From: Opitutaceae bacterium
Lineage (GTDB): Bacteria > Verrucomicrobiota > Verrucomicrobiia > Opitutales > Opitutaceae
Assembly (NCBI GenBank): GCA_016711225.1
Contig: JADJTK010000051.1
Coordinates: forward strand, 160,181 to 224,180
Direction: 5' to 3'
Length of the DNA: 64,000 bases
Shown here: piece by piece, positions 17,161-25,728 of the stretch
How positions within the stretch are numbered: the first letter of the stretch is position 1
How the letters are laid out: each line of letters opens with the position of its first letter
Program-made: the position numbers and the translations under genes
Notes under the pieces: model-generated
The model's database searches: none
The model's input: only the letters and a program-made list of their open reading frames with translations
What the model was told of the DNA's origin: nothing

Positions 17161-19700
17161 TGAGTTCCGCCTGTCGTCCCCTCCGGCTGGTGCATGGCGC
17201 CGGCCGGCAAATGTGGTGCTGCGTGCTGGCCTCTTTCGGGCTGGCCTTGGCGGCTGGTTTTGCCGCCGTGCCCTCGGCGGCGGTACCGACGTCGCTGTCC
17301 TCGGCGGAGATTCTCCAGGAGCTGCGCAGCTTCCGCGCGACGGGGCGGGTGCTCTACGTCGCGGCCCATCCCGACGACGAGAACACGCGGCTCATCGCGT
17401 ATCTCGCCCACCACCGGGGCACGGCCACGGCGTACCTGTCGCTCACTCGTGGGGACGGCGGGCAGAATCTCCTCGGCCCCGAGCTGGGCGAGGAGTTGGG
17501 TGTGATTCGCACACAGGAGCTGCTCGCGGCCCGCCGTCTTGACGGCGCCCGACAGTATTTCTCCCGCGCCGTCGATTTTGGCTTCTCCAAGACCGCCGAG
17601 GAGACGCTCGCGGTCTGGGACCGCCAACAGGTGCTGGCCGACATGGTGCGGGTCATCCGCACCTTCCGGCCCGACGTGCTGGTGTCGCGCTTCGCCTTGC
17701 CGGCTAACGGAGGCGGCGGCCACGGCCATCACACCGCCTCGGCCGTGCTGGCGCTCGAGGCGTTTGGCCTGGCCGGCGATCCCGCAGCCTTTCGTGCGGA
17801 ACTAGCCGATCTGCCGCCTTGGCAGCCCAAACGGATCGTGTGGAACGGCTACAATTTCGGGGGAGCGACTCCGCCCGCGCCCGGTACCCCCGGGGTGTTC
17901 ACTCTCGAAGTGGGAGACTATGATCCGCTCAGCGGCGAATCGGCCGGGGAGATCGCCGCGCTCAGCCGCACGATGCACCGCAGCCAAGGCATGGGCTCCG
18001 TCGGCTCGCGTGGCGCATTCAGCGAATGGTTTCAGCATCTCGCCGGTGAGCCCGCCACCACGGACCTGCTGGATGGCGTCGACACGACTTGGGGCCGCAT
18101 CCCGGGCGGTGCCCCGGTCGGACTCCTCGCCGAGCAGGCGTTCGCGCAGTTCGATGCCCGCCGACCCTCCGCTTCGGTGCCGTTGCTGCTCGAGCTCCGC
18201 CTGCGGCTGGCCGCACTGCCGAACGACCCGATCGTCGCGGAAAAGCGGGTGCAGCTCGACCGCATTCTTGCCGCCTGCCTGGGCTTGTACTGGGAAACCG
18301 TGGTCGAACGGGCTGAAGTCGTGCCAGGCGAGGCCCTCAAGTTGCGTCATGAAGTGATCGCTCGCGCCGAGGTTCCGGTGCGCTGGATCGGTGTGCGCTA
18401 CCCGATGCTCAATTCCGAAGAGGCAACGGGAGTGGATTTGCAGACGAATCGCGCCGCGCGCCACGAATCCGCCCGGGCGTTGCCCGCGGCGACGGCGCCG
18501 AGCCAGCCCTATTGGCTGCGTGTGCCCGGCACGGCCGGGATGGCCGTCGTGGCGAATCCGGCACTCATTGGAGCCGCCGAGGATGCTCCGGTTTTCCCGG
18601 TGGAACAGGTCTTCGAGGTCGGCGGGCAAAGGCTGGTCCTCGCTGACGAGCCGGTGCAGGTCCTGCGGGACCCGTTGCGCGGTGAGATCCGGCGAGGGCT
18701 CGCCGCGATTCCTCCAGTGTCGCTAGCGTACGGTGACCCGCTCACCCTGTTGGCTCCGGGCGCCACGCGAGAGGCCGCCGTCGAAATCATGGCCGCGCGC
18801 GCCGCCGCCGGCGTGCTACGACTGGACGTCCCCGCTGGGTGGACGGTCGCCCCGGAAAGCCGGTCTTTCACCCTGGGCCAGTCGGGGGAGAAGGTGCGTC
18901 TGGCCTTCTCTGTGACTGCGCCGAACCGACCTGCAACCGCGGCGATCCTGGCGGTCGCCTCCGTGGACGGCCGGGACTACGGGAGTGGGCGCCGGACGAT
19001 CAGTTACGACCATTTGCCTCCGATCCTGCTGCAACCCCTGGCCAAGTTGACGGCGGTGAGCTTGGAGCTGGCGGTGCGGGCGCGGAAGGTCGGCTATCTC
19101 GCGGGGGCCGGGGATGAGATTGCCGCTTGTCTCGCGCGGATGGGCTGCGCCGTCACGGCGCTGGCGGAGTCCGATCTGACGGCGGAACGGCTGCGGGAGT
19201 TCGACGCGGTGGTGCTTGGCGTTAGGGCCTTCAATACCCGCGCGGGACTCGCGCCGCTGCTGCCGAATCTCGCGGCCTACGTCGAACAAGGGGGCACGGT
19301 GGTGGCGCTCTACAACCGGCCCGAGGGTGGGCGCACGATCGAGGTGGCCCCGTTTCCGGTGCGCGTCTCGGGGGAGCGGGTCACCGATGAAAACGCCGCG
19401 GTTACCTTGCTCGCGCCGGAGCATCCGGCGCTGTTGGGGCCAAATCGGATCATTCCGGCCGACTTCGAAAATTGGGTGCAGGAGCGCGGGGCCTATTTCC
19501 CCAATCAGTGGGATGAACGCTTCGTCGCGCTGCTCGGCTGCAGCGATCCGGGCGATGCGCCGAAGGCCGGTGGACTGCTCGTGGCGGCGCAGGGCCGCGG
19601 CTACTACGTCTACACGAGTTTGTCGTTCTTCCGGCAGCTGCCGGACGGCGTGCCCGGCGCCTACCGGCTGTTCGGCAACCTTCTTTCCCTCGGTCGATGA
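17160..19700 (+). CDS. Large secreted PIG-L family deacetylase
   Basis: 846 residues. After an N-terminal signal segment (about 18-40) comes a PIG-L domain (about 60-290) with the zinc motif AAHPDDE and a second histidine region GHGHHTASA. A long C-terminal part (about 340-846) has no clear catalytic motif except a glutamine-amidotransferase-like fold hint (VVALYNRPEGGRTIEVAPFPVRV). Similar large PIG-L proteins sit beside a sodium/solute symporter and bsh genes in other phyla; that is recollection. It differs from the short cytoplasmic BshB1 at 22330, so it may act on exported or imported N-acetyl sugars. Confidence 0.85.
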   Translation: MSSACRPLRLVHGAGRQMWCCVLASFGLALAAGFAAVPSAAVPTSLSSAEILQELRSFRATGRVLYVAAHPDDENTRLIAYLAHHRGTATAYLSLTRGDGGQNLLGPELGEELGVIRTQELLAARRLDGARQYFSRAVDFGFSKTAEETLAVWDRQQVLADMVRVIRTFRPDVLVSRFALPANGGGGHGHHTASAVLALEAFGLAGDPAAFRAELADLPPWQPKRIVWNGYNFGGATPPAPGTPGVFTLEVGDYDPLSGESAGEIAALSRTMHRSQGMGSVGSRGAFSEWFQHLAGEPATTDLLDGVDTTWGRIPGGAPVGLLAEQAFAQFDARRPSASVPLLLELRLRLAALPNDPIVAEKRVQLDRILAACLGLYWETVVERAEVVPGEALKLRHEVIARAEVPVRWIGVRYPMLNSEEATGVDLQTNRAARHESARALPAATAPSQPYWLRVPGTAGMAVVANPALIGAAEDAPVFPVEQVFEVGGQRLVLADEPVQVLRDPLRGEIRRGLAAIPPVSLAYGDPLTLLAPGATREAAVEIMAARAAAGVLRLDVPAGWTVAPESRSFTLGQSGEKVRLAFSVTAPNRPATAAILAVASVDGRDYGSGRRTISYDHLPPILLQPLAKLTAVSLELAVRARKVGYLAGAGDEIAACLARMGCAVTALAESDLTAERLREFDAVVLGVRAFNTRAGLAPLLPNLAAYVEQGGTVVALYNRPEGGRTIEVAPFPVRVSGERVTDENAAVTLLAPEHPALLGPNRIIPADFENWVQERGAYFPNQWDERFVALLGCSDPGDAPKAGGLLVAAQGRGYYVYTSLSFFRQLPDGVPGAYRLFGNLLSLGR

Positions 19701-19876
19701 AGCGCGCGCCGCTGGACGCCCCCAACGACAACCCGGCTGATGGCGTTCCGCCCGGGGACGACGAAGTCACGGGGCTGCCCGGGTTTCGCACCTGGCGGCG
19801 GGTGTACCTCTTCGTGTTCGGCTGCTTCGTGTTGGCCGTGGTGTTTCTGGCCCTCTTCTCCCGGCATTTCGCATGA
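19697..19876 (+). CDS. Conserved small membrane protein beside the symporter
   Basis: 59 residues: a hydrophilic, acidic N-terminus (about 1-25), then LPGFRTWRRVYLFVFG and one membrane helix (about 35-55) ending FSRHFA. The gene starts inside the PIG-L stop and ends inside the symporter start, ATGA at both ends, which strongly supports translation. The FRTWR-VYLFV pattern is what I recall from small proteins next to this symporter subfamily. It may be an accessory subunit of the transporter. Confidence 0.8.
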   Translation: MKRAPLDAPNDNPADGVPPGDDEVTGLPGFRTWRRVYLFVFGCFVLAVVFLALFSRHFA

Positions 19877-21585
19877 GCCTGCTCGACTATCTGGTGGTGA
19901 TCGGGACGATGGTCGGGATTGCCGTTTTTGGCGTGTGGCGCACGCGCGGAATCCATAATCCGAGCACCTATTTCAAGGGCGACCGGACGATGGGGTGGGG
20001 CACCATCGGGATCTCGGTGATGGCGACGCAAGCCAGCGCGATCACCTTCCTCTCAATCCCCGGGCAGGGCTATGAAAGCGGGTTGGGGTTTGTGCAGAAC
20101 TACTTCGGCCTGCCACTGGCGCTGATCATCATCGCGGTGGCGTTCTTGCCGATCTACCGGCGACTCGGCGTCTACACCTCGTACGAGTATCTGGGCCGGA
20201 GATTCGACGGAAAGACCCGCTTGCTCGGGGCCGGGCTCTTCCTGCTGCAACGCGGCTTGGCGGCGGGAGTCACCATCTACGCGCCCGCTATCATCCTCTC
20301 CGCGGTGCTGGGCTGGCGGCTGGACCTAACGATCCTGTTCACCGGTTTGCTGGTGATCGTATATACGGTGACGGGCGGCAGCGAGGCTGTGAGTCTCACG
20401 CAGCGCTACCAGATGGCGGTGATCTTCGCCGGGATGGTCACGGCCTTCGTCGTTCTGCTGATCAAGCTGCCCGCCGGGCTGGGCTTCACGGACGCCGCGG
20501 CCCTCGCCGGCAGTCTTGGCAAGCTCGAGGCGGTCGACTTCTCGTTCGATCCGGACCGGCGCTACACGATCTGGTCGGGTATGCTCGGCGGGCTGTTCCT
20601 CTCGCTCTCGTACTTCGGTACCGACCAGTCGCAGGTGCAGCGGTACATCGGCGGAGCCTCGCTGCGGGAGGGGCGGCTGGGCCTGATGTTCAATGCGGTT
20701 TTCAAGATTCCGATGCAGTTCTCGATCCTGCTGCTCGGGGCGCTGGTTTTCGTGTTCTACCAGTTCGAGAAGCCGCCGGTGTTCTTCAACCAGGCCACGT
20801 GGCAAGCGGCGGCGCAGAGCGGCGACGCCGCGGCTTTCCGCGCGGTGGAGGAGAAGTTTGCGGCCACCCACGGCGAGAAGCAGGAGAAGATAGACGCCTG
20901 GATGCAGGCGAAACGCGCCGGTGACCCGGCGGTCGAGGCGACGGCGCGAGCCTCCGTACTGGAGTGGCACCGGCGCAGCGAGGCGGTGCGCGGCGAGGCG
21001 CGCGCGCTGCTCGTCGCTGCGGATCCGGACGCCAAGACGAAGGATTCCGACTACATCTTCATCACTTTTGTCCTGAACTATCTGCCGCACGGCGCGATCG
21101 GTCTGTTGGTGGCGGTGATCTTCGCGGCGGCGTTGTCGTCGAAAGCCTCCGAGTTAAACGCGCTCGGCACCACCACCGCGGTCGATTTCTATCGGCACCT
21201 GCACAAGACGCCGGTTGACGATGCCCACTACGTTCGGGCGGCGAAGTGGTTCACGGCGATGTGGGGCCTCTTCGCCATCGGCTTCGCGCTCTTCGCGCGT
21301 TTCATGGAGAATCTCATCGAGGCGATCAACATTCTCGGTTCGATCTTCTATGGCGTGGTGTTGGGGCTCTTCCTGGTGGCGCTGTTCCTGAAGCGCATCG
21401 GGGGCACCGCGGTGTTCATCGCCGCGCTGGTCGCGCAGGCGCTGGTCGTCGTGCTCTACTTTTCTCTTACGATTAGCTATCTCTGGTACAACCTCATCGG
21501 CTGTGCGGCCTGCGTGGGCCTGAGCCTGCTGCTGCAGTGGGTGCTCGGCTCCCGTTCCCCCGCCCGCGAGGCCGGATTGTCATGA
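19873..21585 (+). CDS. Sodium/solute symporter (SSS family)
   Basis: 570 residues with about 13 membrane helices. Family features include the N-terminal YLVVIGTMVGIAVFG, GTIGISVMATQASAITFLS and TGGSEAVSLTQRYQM. A charged soluble insert of about 85 residues (about 305-395, EEKFAATHGEKQEKIDAW and onward) interrupts the helices and is characteristic of one subfamily. The substrate is unknown. Position between PIG-L and bsh genes suggests uptake of a sugar or thiol precursor, which is inference only. It overlaps both neighbours by 4 bases. Confidence 0.88.
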   Translation: MSLLDYLVVIGTMVGIAVFGVWRTRGIHNPSTYFKGDRTMGWGTIGISVMATQASAITFLSIPGQGYESGLGFVQNYFGLPLALIIIAVAFLPIYRRLGVYTSYEYLGRRFDGKTRLLGAGLFLLQRGLAAGVTIYAPAIILSAVLGWRLDLTILFTGLLVIVYTVTGGSEAVSLTQRYQMAVIFAGMVTAFVVLLIKLPAGLGFTDAAALAGSLGKLEAVDFSFDPDRRYTIWSGMLGGLFLSLSYFGTDQSQVQRYIGGASLREGRLGLMFNAVFKIPMQFSILLLGALVFVFYQFEKPPVFFNQATWQAAAQSGDAAAFRAVEEKFAATHGEKQEKIDAWMQAKRAGDPAVEATARASVLEWHRRSEAVRGEARALLVAADPDAKTKDSDYIFITFVLNYLPHGAIGLLVAVIFAAALSSKASELNALGTTTAVDFYRHLHKTPVDDAHYVRAAKWFTAMWGLFAIGFALFARFMENLIEAINILGSIFYGVVLGLFLVALFLKRIGGTAVFIAALVAQALVVVLYFSLTISYLWYNLIGCAACVGLSLLLQWVLGSRSPAREAGLS

Positions 21586-22358
21586 ATACGAAGCCCCTCA
21601 TCTGTTTTGGCCAGCAACCCTGCGGGTTCTTCCCGCGGCGTTTCCTGGTCGCGAAGTTCCGCACGGCCCGGAGGCTGCAGCAGGAGATCGGGGGAGAGAT
21701 CGTTTTCTTTTTCCACGACAGCGACCACGACCCGCGGGAGACGCGTACGACTCTGCGCGATGCCTCGACCGGGCATCCCGTGGCCTTGAATTTCGCTTTC
21801 GAGAACAAGCTGCAGCGCAAGTTCTCGCCGCTCCACCTCAAGCGGGTGCCGGCGGGCTGGCGCGAGAGCACCGCGCGGCAGCTCCCGGCCTATGTCCCCG
21901 CCCGCTGGGTGGAGGCGTTCCGCGACAACCCGGCGCCGACGGTCGCCGAGTTCTGCCTTGAGATGTACCGGCGCATGGGACTGCTCGAGGGTATCCGCGT
22001 CGTGCGCTCGAGCGATTCGGCCCTGCGGAGCGCCGCCTGCGAGGTGGCCGACTACTTCGTGGATGTGCCGCACGGCGGCGAGATTGTGCGCGCCCGCTAT
22101 GCCGCCGGCACGCTGCGGCTGCACGAGGGTGGCAATGTGTTTATCGATCTTCCTCCGGTACCGTTCGGCCGGGAGCAGATCAGCCCGACGCGCGACACCC
22201 GCCTGCGCTGGATGCAATCGGTACTTCACTGCACCCACTATATCGCCGGTGCCGGCGAGCAGAAGTACCTGAACATGGCGGAGACGCCTGAGGTCACTTT
22301 CTCAATTCGCGATGCCATTGACCGTTCCGATGAAGCCTACACCGACCTCCCTGACTGA
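21582..22358 (+). CDS. Half-length BshC-like protein, candidate bacillithiol synthase
   Basis: 258 residues, start ATG at 21582 overlapping the symporter stop. Three stretches resemble cysteine-adding enzyme BshC: CFGQQPCGFFPRR (GQQ at 10-12), an acidic FFFHDSDHDPRET (46-50, like the EDHD motif of BshC) and YIAGAGEQKYLNM (223-229, like the GPGE motif). BshC is normally about 530 residues with a coiled coil and C-terminal domain; those parts are missing. The gene occupies the position next to bshB1 and bshA where bshC would be expected. Similarity was judged by eye, and the protein could instead be a degenerate relative with another role. Confidence 0.6.
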   Translation: MNTKPLICFGQQPCGFFPRRFLVAKFRTARRLQQEIGGEIVFFFHDSDHDPRETRTTLRDASTGHPVALNFAFENKLQRKFSPLHLKRVPAGWRESTARQLPAYVPARWVEAFRDNPAPTVAEFCLEMYRRMGLLEGIRVVRSSDSALRSAACEVADYFVDVPHGGEIVRARYAAGTLRLHEGGNVFIDLPPVPFGREQISPTRDTRLRWMQSVLHCTHYIAGAGEQKYLNMAETPEVTFSIRDAIDRSDEAYTDLPD

Positions 22359-23067
22359 GCCGCGCCCCGTGCTGGCCTTCGGCGCCCACCCCGACGACAT
22401 CGAATTCGGATGCGGCGGCGTGATCGCGCTCGAAACCGGCGCCGGCCGCCCGGCGCACCTGGTCGTGTGTTCGCGCGGCGAATCCGCCACGAACGGTACT
22501 CCCGAACAGCGGCTGGCGGAGGCGCGGGCCGCGGCGGCTTGTCTCGGCGCGGAGGTGGAGTTCGTCGAACTGGGCGGCGATGCCCATTTCGAGGAGACGA
22601 CGGTGCACGTGGTGAAACTCGCCGGCATCATCCGGCGGGTGCGGCCGGGGATCGTCTTGGCGCCCAGCCTGGTAGAGAATCAGCATCCCGACCACGCTAA
22701 GCTCGGGCGCATGGTGCGCGATGCCGCGCGGTTGGCGCGCTACGGCGGGGTCGCGGAGCTGCGGGATCTGCCGCCTCACGGGATCGCGCAGTTGTTCTAC
22801 TATGCCGTTTCGGTGGACGCCGAGCCTCGGGACCTTGCGGCTGTGCTCATCGATGTTTCCGCCCCCGGGATCGTCGCCGCCTGGACAGCCGCGATGGAGG
22901 CCCATGGCTCCCAGTTGCAAACTCGCAACTACGTCGAGCTGCAATTGGCCCGTGCGCGCGTGCACGGGGCGCGCTGCGGCGCGAGCCACGCGCAGCCGCT
23001 CTTCCCGAACGATCCGCTGGTGTTCGACTCGCTTGTCCCCCTGGGCCGGGCCGCGCGCCGCTTCTGA
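22330..23067 (+). CDS. bshB1: N-acetylglucosaminyl-malate deacetylase BshB1
   Basis: A PIG-L family deacetylase of 245 residues with AFGAHPDDIEFGCGG (zinc ligands H20 and D23) and NQHPDHAKLGRM further on, the BshB1 pattern. It removes acetate from GlcNAc-malate to give GlcN-malate, the second step of bacillithiol synthesis. An alternative ATG at 22312 exists. Either start lies inside the end of the preceding gene, indicating coupled translation. It is followed after one base by bshA. Confidence 0.88.
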   Translation: MKPTPTSLTEPRPVLAFGAHPDDIEFGCGGVIALETGAGRPAHLVVCSRGESATNGTPEQRLAEARAAAACLGAEVEFVELGGDAHFEETTVHVVKLAGIIRRVRPGIVLAPSLVENQHPDHAKLGRMVRDAARLARYGGVAELRDLPPHGIAQLFYYAVSVDAEPRDLAAVLIDVSAPGIVAAWTAAMEAHGSQLQTRNYVELQLARARVHGARCGASHAQPLFPNDPLVFDSLVPLGRAARRF

Positions 23068-23068
23068 C

Positions 23069-24217
23069 ATGACCGAACGTCCACTCAAAATCGGCATCAC
23101 CTGTTACCCGTCCGTGGGTGGCAGCGGCATCCTCGCCTCGGCCCTGGGCGTGGAATTGGCCCGCCGTGGTCACGAGGTGCATTTTATCAGCTACGAGCGG
23201 CCGTTCCGCATACCGGCCGACGTGGCGGGGCTGTTCTTTCATCCGGTGGTGGTCAACGACTACGCGCTGTTCAAGTACCCGGACTACACTTTGCCGCTCT
23301 CGGTGAAGATGGCCGAGGTATGCGCGCTGCGAGGGCTCGACGTGCTGCATGTGCACTACGCCGTGCCCCACGCCACCGCGGCGTTGCTTGCCCGGGCGAT
23401 GCTGCCGCCGGCGCAGCGTCCTCGGATCGTAACGACGTTGCACGGGACCGACACCACCCTGCTCGGGCGCGATGCGGGCTATCGGCCGGCGATCCGCCAT
23501 GCGCTCGAGGCATCCGACGCGATCACGGTGGTCTCTGCGTGGCTGCACGACGAGACACGGCGCGTGCTGGCCGTCGAGCGCCCGATCGACGTCATCCACA
23601 ACTTTTTCGTGCCGCGCCCGCCGTCCCGTTCACGCGACGCCGTGCGTGATGAGCTCGGCCTGCGGGATGAGGCGATGATCGTGCACCTCTCAAATCTGCG
23701 GCCGCTCAAACGGGTGGAGCACCTGCTTGAGGCGATGGCTCGGATGCGGTCACGCCAGCAGTGCAAACTGGTGGTTCTGGCCGGCGGAGATTTCGAGCCA
23801 TTCCGCCCGCTGGTGCGTCAGCTCGGTCTCGAGAGCCGGGTGCTCGTCCGCGAGAACGTTTTCGGGATTGAGGATTACCTGCAGGCCGCCGATCTCGGGT
23901 TTTTCGCCTCGGAGGCGGAGAGCTTCTGTCTTGGGATTCTGGAAGCGATGTGTTTCGGCTGTCCCAGCGTGGCGACGCAGGTGGGCGGGATTCCCGAAGT
24001 GATCGAAGAGGGAAAAAGCGGGCTGCTGGTTCCTGTGGGCGACATCGATGCGTTGGCCGCCGGGGCGGACCGTTTGGTGGAGGATCCGGGCTTGCGCCTA
24101 GCACTGGGCGGCGCCGGGCGGCGGCGCGCCGAGGAGTTGTTTTCCGCGGCGGCGATTGTGCCGCGCTACGTCGATCTCTATCGGCGCGTGTGCGCACGGC
24201 CGCCGGCGTGCGATTGA
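23069..24217 (+). CDS. bshA: N-acetyl-glucosaminyl L-malate synthase BshA
   Basis: 382 residues, GT4-family glycosyltransferase. It begins LKIGITCYPSVGGSGILASAL, the BshA N-terminus, with HVHYAVPHATAA, TTLHGTDTTLLG and the C-terminal EAESFCLGILEAM (E-x7-E). BshA joins UDP-GlcNAc and L-malate, the first committed step of bacillithiol. The frame is open far upstream, but the ATG at 23069, just past the bshB1 stop, is right for the family. It closes the operon. Confidence 0.92.
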   Translation: MTERPLKIGITCYPSVGGSGILASALGVELARRGHEVHFISYERPFRIPADVAGLFFHPVVVNDYALFKYPDYTLPLSVKMAEVCALRGLDVLHVHYAVPHATAALLARAMLPPAQRPRIVTTLHGTDTTLLGRDAGYRPAIRHALEASDAITVVSAWLHDETRRVLAVERPIDVIHNFFVPRPPSRSRDAVRDELGLRDEAMIVHLSNLRPLKRVEHLLEAMARMRSRQQCKLVVLAGGDFEPFRPLVRQLGLESRVLVRENVFGIEDYLQAADLGFFASEAESFCLGILEAMCFGCPSVATQVGGIPEVIEEGKSGLLVPVGDIDALAAGADRLVEDPGLRLALGGAGRRRAEELFSAAAIVPRYVDLYRRVCARPPACD

Positions 24218-24515
24218 GCGGCGTGGATACTGGTGAGTGTCGCCCCTCACCGGTTCCGATTGATCCTCGCGCGATTGATGCGGCCGTAGCCAGCATCGTC
24301 GAAATTCTATCCGGCAAAAGGGCGGTGGGCTCTCGCCCTCAGCCAGCTGCGCGCAAGGGCAAGATCCAGCGCATCGACGCCCCCGGGTTGCCAAGCGGCA
24401 CCCCGGCGAGCCCTCCGTTTGCTGAGCGGAGGTCCAGGCGCGGGCCACGGTTTGTGCCCGCGAGAAAGGGCATGTCAGCTCCGGGGGTGCCGCGTCTCGC
24501 AGCCTATCCGGACGC
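24218..24515. other. Non-coding gap between convergent genes
   Basis: About 300 bases between the ends of bshA and the PEP-CTERM gene. No gene or strong terminator was recognised. There are weak short stems such as the one around CCCTCCGTTTGCTGAGCGGAGG's flanks near 24411-24432, without a T-run. Confidence 0.4.
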
Positions 24516-25142
24516 TTAGCGTCGGGCCGTGCCGACCCTGCGGCGCCGGTACAGCGCGACGCCGAGGCCGATGGTGCCAAGCGCGAGGGCGGCGGTAGAC
24601 GGCTCCGGCACGGCGCCGGTCTCGACGGCGAACATCGGAATGCCGGTCGACCATTGATTGTAGTTTACCAACCACGTGCTGTCGCCGATCGACCAGCCGG
24701 GTAGCCCCGTTTCGACGACGGTGCTGGAAATGCAGGAGTTGAACTCCCCGGAGTCGAGGACGAAGCGGATGAAGTAGGTGGAGTTGGCCTGCAATGAAAG
24801 CGGCGGGGCTGCGATGAAGAGCGATCCTTGTCCGGACGTGGCGAAGGTGGAGGTCGGCGTGGAGGCGATGAGGCTGCCGAAGGTGGAGCCGCTGCTGTTA
24901 TGGATGTCCACATGCCCGGCGCTGCCGCTGGTCCACGACATCTTGAAGGAGAACCCCTGGAGGGTCGCCGCCTGGCTGCCCACCGTGAAGCTCTCGTAGG
25001 ACGTAAGCGGTCCGGGGTTCCACCACCAGTTTTCGATGCCGGTGATATTTGAGACCGCGGTGGTTGCGCGGACCGGAAGGGCGGCGGTCAGGGCGGCGCC
25101 GGCAAGCACAAGGAGGCGGCAAAAAGCGGAACGAGAGCGCAT
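24516..25142 (-). CDS. PEP-CTERM sorted exported protein
   Basis: 208 residues from the ATG at 25142. A signal peptide (about 1-26) leads to a beta-rich middle part with ENWWWNPGPLTSYESFTVG and a Ser/Thr-rich core. The C-terminus is a textbook PEP-CTERM sorting signal: VPEPSTAALALGTIGLGVA followed by LYRRRR. Exosortase would cleave near PEP and the protein would go to the cell surface or exopolysaccharide. The start eight codons upstream is less likely because it lengthens the signal peptide without benefit. The function is unknown. Confidence 0.88.
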   Translation of the reverse strand: MRSRSAFCRLLVLAGAALTAALPVRATTAVSNITGIENWWWNPGPLTSYESFTVGSQAATLQGFSFKMSWTSGSAGHVDIHNSSGSTFGSLIASTPTSTFATSGQGSLFIAAPPLSLQANSTYFIRFVLDSGEFNSCISSTVVETGLPGWSIGDSTWLVNYNQWSTGIPMFAVETGAVPEPSTAALALGTIGLGVALYRRRRVGTARR

Positions 25143-25356
25143 GCAATGAAATATTGGAACGGACACGAAGGAGTCCAGAATCGTTTTACGTGCGGTCTGC
25201 GACTATGCATCGCGCTACGCTCACCGCCACCGCCGGCCGGATCGCCGCGCCAAGCGCCGCTTGCCAAGAGGCGGTCCGTTTCGTGAGGCGTTACTTGATC
25301 AATTACGCCGGTTTTGGGGCCGCGGCCCGCCAGCAACGATCCGGCGATCGCCGTCT

Positions 25357-25488
25357 TCAGCCTTCCGCCACAAAGGCCACCACCGCGGTGACGTTGTCCG
25401 GGCCGCCCTCGGCGTTGGCCAGATCCACCAAGGATTGCGCGGCGGCGTCCGGAGAGTCGGCGAGCGTCAGGACCTCGCGGATGGCGGG
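25357..25488 (-). pseudogene. 3' remnant of a PP2C-type protein phosphatase gene
   Basis: The minus strand from about 25488 down to the TGA at 25357-25359 reads AIREVLTLADSPDAAAQ, then LVDLANAEGGPDNVTAVVA and FVAEG. The GGPDNVT-VVA motif is the metal-binding C-terminal signature of PP2C/Stp1 phosphatases. Only about 43 codons remain: upstream on the same strand the sequence changes abruptly into a copy of the cytochrome c gene in the other orientation. It is therefore a truncated relic. Confidence 0.7.
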
Positions 25489-25660
25489 CGAGAACCCGGA
25501 GCCCGACGAGGAGCAGGACTTCCCGTCGCTCCTGTTGCTGTTCCTTTGCAGTGTGCCGATCTTCGGCAGCGCGTTGTATCTGCAGCGCTACTCCGGTGGC
25601 TTCGATCCGCTGGTTTGCCGCGAGAAGGCGCAAGGGTGGGGCGAGCACTTCGGTGAGGTT
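25488..25660 (+). pseudogene. Duplicated N-terminal fragment of the ccoP-position cytochrome c
   Basis: The + strand encodes ENPEPDEEQDFPSLLLLFL followed by CSVPIFGSALYLQRYSGGFD and PLVCREKAQGWG. This matches residues about 20-68 of the cytochrome at 14168 (PEPHEEQNFPSLLLLFL, GSALYLQRYSGGFDPLV) nearly residue for residue. The haem domain is absent. It abuts the PP2C remnant at about 25485, so the junction looks like the break point of a rearrangement. There is no start codon of its own. Confidence 0.8.
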
Positions 25661-25728
25661 GGGCGTTCCAGAGCCGTGGGCTTGGTATGGCACGGGGCTG
25701 GTGACCCATGCCACGATATGCTCCGGCC

